Assembly (NCBI RefSeq): GCF_029051885.1
Contig: NZ_JAIDKI010000162.1
Span: 1 to 34,651 of the forward strand
Source of the DNA: Muribaculum sp.
GTDB lineage: Bacteria > Bacteroidota > Bacteroidia > Bacteroidales > Muribaculaceae
DNA length: 34,651 nucleotides
Direction: 5' to 3'
In this document: in pieces, positions 9,815 to 18,350 of the stretch
How positions within the stretch are numbered: position 1 is the stretch's first letter
Layout of the letters: each line of letters opens with the position of its first letter
Notes under the pieces: generated by a model
The model's database searches: none
What the model saw: the letters and a program-made list of their open reading frames with translations, nothing else
Told to the model about the DNA's origin: nothing
Position numbers and translations under genes: made by a program

Positions 9815-10780
9815 TTACTTTTCCTCCAAAAGAGGATTTATGGGGATAAAGGTGCCGATATGACGTCCCTTCTTCTCTTCAAATATTTCGTCGATTACAA
9901 AGAAGATGCCACTTTCCTCGACATTGCCGAACTCGTCGTTTATAGCAGTTCCAAACATTCTCATGGATGGCGACAGACTCATATATGCATTGACCAGGGG
10001 CGGAATGTTGTATCCGTGGTCGCGGATGGCTTTGTTGAGAATCTTATAGTCGTCCTTGAATGTGTCGTGGATGAAGAGCTTGCGCATTGCCTCGTTGTCC
10101 ATATGTGTGGTAAGTGGAGTCATGGGCCACACAAGACGGTCGGGGTCGGGGAAGTGTTTTGTAAGGAAATACAGAATCATGTTGCGGCAATCGGCATTAT
10201 AGCTCGGATACATGGTCACTTTTCCGAAGAGATAGCGCATGTCGGGATATATTACCGTGAGTGCTCCAAGACCATCCCAAAGATTATCAAGCGCATACAG
10301 TGCCTTTGCACCTACGCGAGTAGTCTGATATTCAAGTCTGACGAATGAGCGTCCCAGTTCGATTGTATAAGGGAGGTAATCTTTCAGGAATTGCTCCGAG
10401 AAAGAGAACATATGGCTTGTGGCGATACGAGGCATGCCGTCGGGGCGTATTTTTATATCGTTGCCGGGGATGAAACGATATCCGCCGATGATTTCACGTG
10501 CCTCCGGATCCCACACTACCAGCTGTCGGCATGGTGGCTCCATTGTGTCGAATTCGTCGATATCACAGTCTTTGCCTGTTCCGCCTCCGGCTGCGCGGAA
10601 GGCGATTTCTCTGAGTCGACCGACCTCACGCATTACGTTTGGCGCCGAAAAGGCGTCTACGATATATATCTTGTTGCCACCTTTGTTGGTGTCGCGCAAC
10701 AGCCTGTCGGGGGTAAGTTCCTTCTCAAGGAGTTCTACAGGTATAGGGTCAATCACAGTCTGATTGGTCGTCGTCGTCAT
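9815..10780 (-). CDS. glsB: GNAT-type N-acyltransferase, likely glycine-lipid (GlsB)/OlsB-like
   Basis: 321 aa; LREIAFRAAGGGTGKDCDIDEFDTMEPPCRQLVVWDPEAREIIGGYRF and ELGRSFVRLEYQ; paired with an upstream PlsC-like gene, as reported for glsB/glsA in Bacteroides. Confidence 0.75.
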   Translation of the reverse strand: MTTTTNQTVIDPIPVELLEKELTPDRLLRDTNKGGNKIYIVDAFSAPNVMREVGRLREIAFRAAGGGTGKDCDIDEFDTMEPPCRQLVVWDPEAREIIGGYRFIPGNDIKIRPDGMPRIATSHMFSFSEQFLKDYLPYTIELGRSFVRLEYQTTRVGAKALYALDNLWDGLGALTVIYPDMRYLFGKVTMYPSYNADCRNMILYFLTKHFPDPDRLVWPMTPLTTHMDNEAMRKLFIHDTFKDDYKILNKAIRDHGYNIPPLVNAYMSLSPSMRMFGTAINDEFGNVEESGIFFVIDEIFEEKKGRHIGTFIPINPLLEEK

Positions 10781-11648
10781 CAGGTTGTAATGGTTGATTG
10801 CTTAAACTATATAATATCTTTTTTATTTTCTGCGCCTGTCGTGAGGCTTTGCGTCCGCCCTCGAGCGATTGCCATGCGATGGGGTCGCCGACAACCAGCC
10901 TGAAGCATGCGTTGCGGCTGCGGAATATTTCGCGCGGGAGATACATCATCTCGAAATTGAACCGCAGGCCGATTCTTAGGCGGAATTTTGCAAAATTATA
11001 AAAAAACGGTGAATTCTCTGCATCAAAATATACAGGAATTATATCTCGCTTATACTGAATGGCTTTGTTGACAAACATTTTGTGCCATTTCAGGTCGCGG
11101 ATTGTCCCGTTGCGGTGCTTGCGGCTTACCAGTCCGGCCGGGAACATTATTATAGGTGTGTCGCTGCGGAACACCGCGTCAATATCGGCAGATGAGTGGC
11201 GCGACTGGCGGCCGTAGAGGTTTACCGGGAGAAATATATCCTCCAGCGGTTTTATGGCTGTAAGTATGTCGTTGACGATGAAATGTATGTCGGGGCCATA
11301 TGTCGCAGTGGCCCAATGTATCATTGTGATTCCGTCAAGAGCTCCAAGCGGGTGATTGCATACTATTATTACTTTCGGATTGGCCGGGTCGGGTAGTGTG
11401 CCTTCCGAGGTGTAGCGTACATTGAGGTCGCGTAATACCGCCCCGCAGAACTGGGCGTTGCGAGTGCCGCTTGTACGGTCAAGAATGCCGTTCAGATCAT
11501 CCTGGCATATGGTCTTTTTCAACCAGTTGATGGCGAAGCGCGGTATAAAGCGCCTGTAGCGTGGAAGCCGGCTGTTGATTACAGCCTCTACGTCAACATG
11601 GAGTGAGTCGGTATTAGGCTCTTTTGAATCTTCATTCTGGATATTCAT
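10749..11648 (-). CDS. glsA: PlsC-like lysophospholipid/O-acyltransferase, likely GlsA
   Basis: 299 aa; VIIVCNHPLGALDGITMIHW and IIMFPAGLVSRKHRNGTIRDLKWHKMFVNKA; overlaps the next CDS by 32 bp. Confidence 0.75.
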   Translation of the reverse strand: MNIQNEDSKEPNTDSLHVDVEAVINSRLPRYRRFIPRFAINWLKKTICQDDLNGILDRTSGTRNAQFCGAVLRDLNVRYTSEGTLPDPANPKVIIVCNHPLGALDGITMIHWATATYGPDIHFIVNDILTAIKPLEDIFLPVNLYGRQSRHSSADIDAVFRSDTPIIMFPAGLVSRKHRNGTIRDLKWHKMFVNKAIQYKRDIIPVYFDAENSPFFYNFAKFRLRIGLRFNFEMMYLPREIFRSRNACFRLVVGDPIAWQSLEGGRKASRQAQKIKKILYSLSNQPLQPDDDDDQSDCD

Positions 11649-11652
11649 GGCG

Positions 11653-11660
11653 CAAAGTTA
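11653..11660 (-). promoter_or_regulatory. -7 box (TAACTTTG) abutting the glsA-like start codon
   Basis: TAnnTTTG exact match on - strand, only 4 nt from the annotated ATG (11646..11648). Confidence 0.4.
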
Positions 11661-11723
11661 CTCATTTGCCGATATATCATAAAGAACATCCGGCATTTTA
11701 TGTAGTGCGCACACTTGTGAGTG

Positions 11724-11972
11724 TCAGAATAGCGATAATTGCACTGATGCTGCGGCGGTAGGCGCAAGCATCAGTGAGCGGGCGAGTGTCCAGCCCTGTG
11801 TGCTGTTGCGTAGTCTTACATTCACAAGGCCCATGCATCCTGCGGCAGCTTTACAAATCTGACGCAGGAGCTCGGCCATTGTTGTCATGCCGCTGAAACG
11901 ATAGGCGGCGATTTCCCTCCCATGCTGTGAGAGGGTGGCATAAATTATGTCGGAAGTGTGTATAGCGCCCAT
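11724..11972 (-). CDS. Small hypothetical protein with C-terminal QLSLF putative beta-clamp-binding motif
   Basis: 82 aa ORF ending AASVQLSLF-stop (codons verified by eye on the reverse strand); own intergenic region and promoter-like box. Confidence 0.6.
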   Translation of the reverse strand: MGAIHTSDIIYATLSQHGREIAAYRFSGMTTMAELLRQICKAAAGCMGLVNVRLRNSTQGWTLARSLMLAPTAAASVQLSLF

Positions 11973-12003
11973 ATTTGCAGTATTTTAGATTGATACTGCA
12001 AAT
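11973..12003. promoter_or_regulatory. Perfect 11-bp inverted repeat next to the start codon of the 82-aa ORF
   Basis: ATTTGCAGTAT (11973..11983) - tttagattg - ATACTGCAAAT (11993..12003); overlaps - strand TACATTTG (11999..12006). Confidence 0.7.
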
Positions 12004-12059
12004 GTATTTCAGAGGGTGGGCGACTATGGTGTACAGTAGTGTTAATAAATGGTAAATTA

Positions 12060-14765
12060 TTAATTCTTTTTGCTGTGGAACAGGCGTATTAGTTCACCAA
12101 TCCACAATACAGCCGATGTCGAGGTGATAATAATCACCCAATCTGTCAGCTTAAGTGGTACGACATTGAAAAACTGTCCGCCGATTTCGATAATCATAAT
12201 CTGACCGGCAAATATGGCGGCAGCTATGGCGAGGAATCCTCCGCAACCTTTCATATGCAGAGCCGAGCGTCCAGTCGCAAAGGCTCGTGCATTAAACATA
12301 TTCCAGAACTGCAGGAAAACAAAAGTGGTGAAGAACAGACTTAGTTCGTAAGGATCCAGGCCTTTGTTGTCGGGTATGAATCCGGCATGGAATATATCGG
12401 TCAGAGAGTCGATGTTGATATGCTCCATGTACCACATCAGTCCGAAGAGCAATATGAAGAATATGATGCCTGTGGATATTATGCTTTGCCACATGGCACG
12501 GTTGATTATGAATGCCGTACGCTGACGCGGGGCCTCATCCATGACGGATGCCGACGGTGGCAGCGATGCGAGGGCCATGGCAGCGAAGGTGTCCATAATA
12601 AGATTTACCCACAGCATCTGGGTTACGGTAAGCGGCGACTGCAATCCCATGAATGCTCCTGAAAGCACGATGAGGCACGCTACGATGTTTACCGTCATCT
12701 GGAACATCACGAAACGCTGGATATTACGGTAGAGGGAGCGTCCCCACATTACGGCTCTTCCGATTGAAGAGAATGAGTTGTCGACAATGGTGATGTCGGA
12801 TGCCTCCTTGGCTACGGATGTCCCGTCGCCCATCGACAGGCCGACGTGGGCACTTTTCAGCGCCGGAGCGTCGTTGGTGCCGTCGCCGGTTACGGCTACT
12901 ACTTCATTATTGGCCTGAAGTGCCTCAACAAGTCGCTTTTTGTCGAGTGGACGTGCGCGGGCTATGATTTTGAGGCTCTTGACCCGATGGCGCAATTCTT
13001 CATCAGAGAGTTGTTCGAATTCCGGACCGGTAATGATGTTGTTTTCGCTGTCGGAAGGCTCCCAAAGTCCTATCTGGCGCCCTATCTCTTTGGCAGTGGC
13101 CGGGGTGTCTCCGGTGACGATTTTAATCTGTATTCCGGCTCTGATTACATCCGACACGGCATCCGGGACATCGGCTCTGACAGGGTCGGCAATGGCTACA
13201 ACGCCGAGAAATGTAAGGTTTGAAGTGTCGAGTCGGTTGCCGTCTATGGGGTTGGCGCCGTCGACGACTTTAGCACATGCGAATGCCAGTGTGCGCATGG
13301 CGTGATTCTGGTATTTCGACAATATGTATTTTACAGTGTCGGGTGTGGCTGTCGGGGGATAGTCGGTACACATGTCATAGACTATCTCCGGAGCGCCCTT
13401 TACATGCAGCCTGCGTTCTCCTGAGGGCATTTCCACAAGAGTAGCCATGAATTTGCGCTCGGTCGAGAATGGAATTTCTGCGATTACACGCATGCTTTCC
13501 TTTATTTGTGTGAAGTCGATGCCGGCCTTGTTGAGCCACAAGAGTAGGGCGCCTTCCGTAGGGTTGCCGAGCACTTTTGGGGTCTGAGGCTCTGACATGT
13601 CGAGGCGGGCTGTGGAATTTACGGCGATGCCCTCTCTGATGAGGCTTAAGGCGTCGGTGGCAAAGCGTTTTTCTCCAAGTCCGAAGAATGTGATGTCGGC
13701 CACCTGCATACGGTTCTGTGTCAGGGTGCCGGTCTTGTCGGTACAAATTACAGTAGTTGCGCCCATGGTCTCGCACGCATGCATCTTTCTGACAAGATTG
13801 TTGGTGCGGAGCATGCGCCGCATAGAGTAGGCGAGCGATAGAGTCACTGCCATTGGTAGGCCTTCGGGCACGGCCACTACCACCAGTGTGACGGCAATCA
13901 TGAACGTCTGGAGCAGGTAGGCTATGAAGTTAATCCACTCGAAGTCGGCTGTCTGCGATGTAAAATATATGATTGTCCTCCCGATTACAACAAGAGAGGC
14001 TATGGTGTAGCTCACACGTGTTATGAGTTTGCCCAGCCCGTCAAGCTGCTCGTTGAGTGGAGTCTTGACCGAGTTGTCTATCTGTGATGCTACAAACACA
14101 CGTCCGTTTTCTGTATGGTCGCCTACGGCGCATACTTCCATCATGCCGTGTCCCTCCATTACCTTTGTGCCGCGCATCACGCGGTCGGAGGGGAATGTGG
14201 CGTCTTTGTCAAACTGTGCGGGGTCTGTGGTCTTGTGGGCTACAGGTTCTCCTGTCAGCGTCGATTCGTCGACATTCATCGACACGGCTTCAAGCAATAC
14301 TCCGTCGGCTGGTATCTCTTCACCGGTGTTGAGTATCACTATGTCGCCAACAACGATGTCTTTGCGCGGCACAGTTGTCGCGCTTCCGTTGCGTATTACC
14401 TGCACAGGCTCATCGTCGTTGACCTGGTTAAGCAATGCAAACTCTCGGTTGGCTTTTACTTCGAAGAAAAAAGCGAGTCCGGTAGCGAGGATTATGGCTA
14501 TGAAGATGCCTACTGGTTCAAAGAACACTCCAGCACCTTCGTCGAGCATGGTATACTCATATATCGAAATACCTACCGACAGAATTCCGGCCACACATAA
14601 TATAATTATGAGCGGGTCGCTGAATTTGTCAAGAAACTGTCGCCACAGCGGAGTTTTAGCCGGTGGTGTCAATATATTTGTGCCATGTTCAAGCCTGCTC
14701 TGTTCTACCTGGCTGTCTGTAAGGCCGTTCGGGTGCGTGGTATTGTTCATAGTCGGGTGAATCAT
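12060..14765 (-). CDS. Calcium-translocating P-type ATPase (PMCA/SERCA-like)
   Basis: 901 aa; phosphorylation motif CTDKTGTLTQNRM, TGEP, GDGTNDAPALKSAHVG, PEGLPMAVTL. Confidence 0.93.
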   Translation of the reverse strand: MIHPTMNNTTHPNGLTDSQVEQSRLEHGTNILTPPAKTPLWRQFLDKFSDPLIIILCVAGILSVGISIYEYTMLDEGAGVFFEPVGIFIAIILATGLAFFFEVKANREFALLNQVNDDEPVQVIRNGSATTVPRKDIVVGDIVILNTGEEIPADGVLLEAVSMNVDESTLTGEPVAHKTTDPAQFDKDATFPSDRVMRGTKVMEGHGMMEVCAVGDHTENGRVFVASQIDNSVKTPLNEQLDGLGKLITRVSYTIASLVVIGRTIIYFTSQTADFEWINFIAYLLQTFMIAVTLVVVAVPEGLPMAVTLSLAYSMRRMLRTNNLVRKMHACETMGATTVICTDKTGTLTQNRMQVADITFFGLGEKRFATDALSLIREGIAVNSTARLDMSEPQTPKVLGNPTEGALLLWLNKAGIDFTQIKESMRVIAEIPFSTERKFMATLVEMPSGERRLHVKGAPEIVYDMCTDYPPTATPDTVKYILSKYQNHAMRTLAFACAKVVDGANPIDGNRLDTSNLTFLGVVAIADPVRADVPDAVSDVIRAGIQIKIVTGDTPATAKEIGRQIGLWEPSDSENNIITGPEFEQLSDEELRHRVKSLKIIARARPLDKKRLVEALQANNEVVAVTGDGTNDAPALKSAHVGLSMGDGTSVAKEASDITIVDNSFSSIGRAVMWGRSLYRNIQRFVMFQMTVNIVACLIVLSGAFMGLQSPLTVTQMLWVNLIMDTFAAMALASLPPSASVMDEAPRQRTAFIINRAMWQSIISTGIIFFILLFGLMWYMEHINIDSLTDIFHAGFIPDNKGLDPYELSLFFTTFVFLQFWNMFNARAFATGRSALHMKGCGGFLAIAAAIFAGQIMIIEIGGQFFNVVPLKLTDWVIIITSTSAVLWIGELIRLFHSKKN

Positions 14766-14793
14766 AGGGTAATGTAATCGTAAAGTCGGTGTA

Positions 14794-15219
14794 TCAGTCG
14801 GCCTGATTGAGAATCGGACGTGTGGCTTCGAGTATCGGCAGGTTGGTTTCTGTAGGTACGTATATTACTGTCTTGTTGCTGAGGTCAGACTGCTGACGCA
14901 CCCAGAGATATTGAATATATGTGGGTGTTATCGAGCCGTTCTCTATGCGTATTGCTTCGGCTGCACCTTTTGCGCGTTCTATCTCGGCCTGAGCATTGAG
15001 CTTTTCGGCCTCGAGGTTGGCGCGTGCTTCCTCGATTTTTATTTTGCGGTTTTGCTCGGCTTTGGCGAATTCAGCCTTTCCGGCCATTTCCTGCTGCCAT
15101 ACATTGTACCATGGCACCATGAAGAGCATGGCCACTATAAATGCTGCGATGCATACGATTGCGATTACTGCTTTTTTTACTATTCCCTGAGGGAGCTGAG
15201 GCTGATTCTGTGTGTACAT
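14794..15219 (-). CDS. Small membrane-anchored stomatin/prohibitin C-terminal-like protein lacking an evident SPFH domain
   Basis: 141 aa; one N-terminal TM segment, coiled coil KIEEARANLEAEKLNAQAEIERAKGAAEAIRIENGSITPTYIQYLWVRQQ. Confidence 0.65.
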   Translation of the reverse strand: MYTQNQPQLPQGIVKKAVIAIVCIAAFIVAMLFMVPWYNVWQQEMAGKAEFAKAEQNRKIKIEEARANLEAEKLNAQAEIERAKGAAEAIRIENGSITPTYIQYLWVRQQSDLSNKTVIYVPTETNLPILEATRPILNQAD

Positions 15220-15406
15220 GCTTTTTTAATTGTAGTTCCGTAAGTTATGAAAGTGCAAAAATATGCAATTCTTCAGATACTCCCAATATATAATTGTTGC
15301 GAGAATGTGAATTTTTTGTGAAATACTTGACATCGGCTTTTTTATGTATTAATTTTGTGGTGAATTTCCGGTATACCGCTTATCGGTGTGCTGTGATATC
15401 TGATTT

Positions 15407-16279
15407 ATGAGACAACAAGGTCGCAAAGGTATCCCTATATTCACATCACAACTGACCGCTACGCTGAGCGTGGCGATGGTATTGCTCTTGCTCGGCTTGA
15501 TAGCTTTGCTTGGAATCGGCGCACATACAGTGACCGACGGCATACGCAGCAGTGTAGGTTTTGATGTAGTGCTCTCAGACAGTGTGAAGACTTCTGAGGT
15601 CAATGCCCTTAAGCAGGCGTTGACTTCATCTCCGTATGCTTTGAGTGTGGCTTATCGGTCGAGTGACGACGCGATGGCCCGATGGCAGCAGGACACCGGA
15701 GAAGACCTTATGGAGGTGCTTGGCGTGAATCCTTTTAACGGAGAGATTGAGGTTAAAGTAAGACCTCAGTATGCTGCTACCGACTCGCTTGCGCTTATTA
15801 TAAAGCCTGTGGCAAAAATGGCCGGTGTGAAGAAAGTCACGGTCAATGCACGTATGATCGACGATGTCAACCGCAATCTGCGTGCGGTGTTTATAGTGTT
15901 GGGTGTGGTGGCGCTGATATTACTTGTGATATCGCTTGCGCTTATCAACAACACCGTGCATCTCGACATATACTCACGTCGTTTCCTTATTCATACAATG
16001 ACGCTTGTCGGTGCTACCGGAGCGTTTATACGACGTCCGTTTCTTGTCAGCAATGTAATCAGCGGACTGATTGCCGGGCTGATTGCCGATATGATACTTG
16101 CCGGTGGCATAGTGGCCATAGGCTCGGGCGACCCTGTGATTTCATCGCTGGTGACATGGAACGAGGTCGCTGTCGTATTGGCCGGGGTGGTGCTGGCGGG
16201 TATGCTCATATGTCTGGTGGCATCGGTGTTCTCGACCAACCGTTACCTTTATGCGTCGTACGACGACATGTTTAAATAA
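15407..16279 (+). CDS. ftsX: Cell division protein FtsX (permease-like)
   Basis: 290 aa; four-TM layout with ECD, NNTVHLDIYSRRFLIHTMTLVGATGAFIRRPF. Confidence 0.9.
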   Translation: MRQQGRKGIPIFTSQLTATLSVAMVLLLLGLIALLGIGAHTVTDGIRSSVGFDVVLSDSVKTSEVNALKQALTSSPYALSVAYRSSDDAMARWQQDTGEDLMEVLGVNPFNGEIEVKVRPQYAATDSLALIIKPVAKMAGVKKVTVNARMIDDVNRNLRAVFIVLGVVALILLVISLALINNTVHLDIYSRRFLIHTMTLVGATGAFIRRPFLVSNVISGLIAGLIADMILAGGIVAIGSGDPVISSLVTWNEVAVVLAGVVLAGMLICLVASVFSTNRYLYASYDDMFK

Positions 16280-16314
16280 TTGTATTTAATTTAGCAACAA
16301 TAAAACTTAAAAAT

Positions 16315-16623
16315 ATGGCAACAAAGCCTTTTGCATCCAAGCCTGGAGCCGATACCGAGGTAGCTATCGAACGTGAACTTCCATCGCAGTTTCCGCTGAT
16401 GCGTGTCAATTTCATCATGATGATAGTGGCCGCAGTAATGATAGTGCTTGGATTCTGTCTGATGTTGGGCGGAAGCACTACTACCGAAGCATTCAACCCC
16501 GATATCTTTTCCACACGCCGTATAGTTGTAGGTCCTACCATTGCGTTTCTTGGATTTGTGGCCATGGCGGTAGCAATAGTATGGCGTCCCAAGACCACGC
16601 ATACTGCGGAAAAAGAGTCGTAA
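16315..16623 (+). CDS. DUF3098 family membrane protein
   Basis: 102 aa; two TM helices, conserved position between ftsX and uppP in Bacteroidetes. Confidence 0.75.
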   Translation: MATKPFASKPGADTEVAIERELPSQFPLMRVNFIMMIVAAVMIVLGFCLMLGGSTTTEAFNPDIFSTRRIVVGPTIAFLGFVAMAVAIVWRPKTTHTAEKES

Positions 16624-16700
16624 TGCCGACGTAATCTATATCTATCCCAAATATCTCTGTAGTAATTATTTATCAAACCCCATATTATTGTATTTAACCT

Positions 16701-17537
16701 ATGGATTGGCTTGACGCTCTTATTCTTGGCGTAGTGCAGGGACTGTCCGAATATCTGCCGATAAGCAGTAGCGGACATCTTGAAATTTTCAAGCAGATAC
16801 TTGGTCTGGATCTTAATTCGGATTCTTCGCTTGAGTTCAGTGTGATGCTCCACGTCGCCACAGTGCTTAGTACGGTCGTTGTGCTTTGGCGCGAATTTTA
16901 TCCTCTGTGTGTGTCGTTCTTCACCATCAAGCGCGACTATAATTTCTACTATGTGTGCAAGATACTTGTATCATGTATCCCGGTGGCTATTGTAGGCTTC
17001 TGCTTCAAGGATTTTGTAGAGTCATTCTTTGGCGGTGACCTGTTTGTAGTAGGAGTGTGCCTGTGTGTCACAGCCCTGCTTTTGTGTTTTGCCTATTTCT
17101 TCCGTACGCGTCCGGCATTGCTTGGTCATACTCCCGAAGGCCGTGATATCACCTGGATTGATGCATTCGTGATAGGCTGTGCCCAGGCAGTGGCGGTACT
17201 TCCCGGTCTGAGCCGTTCGGGTACTACTATCGCTACCGGTATACTCCTTGGCGACAATCGCGAGAAGATGGCGTCGTTCTCATTTCTTATGGTCATTATA
17301 CCCATCCTTGGCGAGGGACTTCTTGACATTAAGAAGATGCTTGCTCCTGCCGCTGACGCAGTGACACAGGCTTCAGGCGGCGGAATTTCATTGACAGCTA
17401 TTATTGTAGGATTTGTGGCTGCATTCCTTGTAGGATGTGTGGCTTGCAAGTGGATGATTTCCATCGTCAAGAAAGGCAAGCTCGTATGGTTTGCCGTATA
17501 TTGTGCCGTGATGGGCATCGTGTGCATGTGCTGGTAA
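16701..17537 (+). CDS. uppP: Undecaprenyl-diphosphatase UppP/BacA
   Basis: 278 aa; LGVVQGLSEYLPISSSGHLEI and VLPGLSRSGTTIATGILLG. Confidence 0.97.
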   Translation: MDWLDALILGVVQGLSEYLPISSSGHLEIFKQILGLDLNSDSSLEFSVMLHVATVLSTVVVLWREFYPLCVSFFTIKRDYNFYYVCKILVSCIPVAIVGFCFKDFVESFFGGDLFVVGVCLCVTALLLCFAYFFRTRPALLGHTPEGRDITWIDAFVIGCAQAVAVLPGLSRSGTTIATGILLGDNREKMASFSFLMVIIPILGEGLLDIKKMLAPAADAVTQASGGGISLTAIIVGFVAAFLVGCVACKWMISIVKKGKLVWFAVYCAVMGIVCMCW

Positions 17538-17558
17538 TAAACCCTGCGTAATACATAT

Positions 17559-18281
17559 ATGAATTTTACAAAAGGCGAGATTCTGTATATTGACAAGCCT
17601 TATGGCTGGTCTTCGTTCGACGCGGTGAAGCGTCTGAGAAGCACGCTGTTGAGACGCTTGAAAATCAAGAAACTTAAGGTCGGCCATGCCGGCACTCTTG
17701 ACCCGTTGGCTACCGGAGTAATGCTCGTATGTACCGGAAAGGCAACCAAGCAGATTGACACTCTGCAGGCTCATGTGAAGGAATATGTGGCCACGATAGC
17801 ACTTGGTGCTACCACACCTTCGTTTGACCTCGAGACAGAGATTGACGCCACTTACCCTACGGACCATATAACCCGTGAATTGGTCGAGGAGACGCTGAAA
17901 AAATTTACCGGTGCTATAGAGCAGGTGCCTCCGGCGTTTTCTGCATGTAAGGTCGACGGACAGCGTGCATATAAGATGGCGCGACGTGGAGAGGAGGTAG
18001 TGATACGTCCCAAATTGCTGGTAATCGACGAAATCGAGCTAATGGAGTTTTCTCCGGAGAGCATTACTGTAAGAGTCGTGTGCAGCAAGGGCACCTACAT
18101 CCGCGCTCTGGCCCGCGATATAGGAGCCGCCTTAGGCAGTGGCGGCCATCTTACAGCCCTGCGCCGTACCAGGGTGGGCGATGTGTCGATTGCCGATTGT
18201 CTGACAGTGCCCCAGGCGGTAGAACTCCTGAATACTGTTGTCATCGAATCGGATGATGATGACGCCGCACCCGAGAATTAA
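17559..18281 (+). CDS. truB: tRNA pseudouridine(55) synthase TruB
   Basis: 240 aa; YIDKPYGWSSFDAVKRLR, KVGHAGTLDPLATGVMLVC, CSKGTYIRALARDIG. Confidence 0.97.
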   Translation: MNFTKGEILYIDKPYGWSSFDAVKRLRSTLLRRLKIKKLKVGHAGTLDPLATGVMLVCTGKATKQIDTLQAHVKEYVATIALGATTPSFDLETEIDATYPTDHITRELVEETLKKFTGAIEQVPPAFSACKVDGQRAYKMARRGEEVVIRPKLLVIDEIELMEFSPESITVRVVCSKGTYIRALARDIGAALGSGGHLTALRRTRVGDVSIADCLTVPQAVELLNTVVIESDDDDAAPEN

Positions 18282-18299
18282 TAATGTAACTGATATAAT

Positions 18300-18330
18300 A
18301 GAGGGAGGTTTAATATGGATTCATCCCTCT
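18300..18330. other. Small hairpin in the truB-queA gap
   Basis: AGAGGGA (18300..18306) / TCCCTCT (18324..18330), 17-nt loop. Confidence 0.4.
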
Positions 18331-18350
18331 GAATCTCTCACCCCATAAAT

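Noticed and set aside
14023-14760. 245-aa ORF antisense to the Ca2+ ATPase
   Set aside because: Ser/Thr-rich reverse-frame product opposite a strongly supported ATPase; typical of stop-poor antisense frames.
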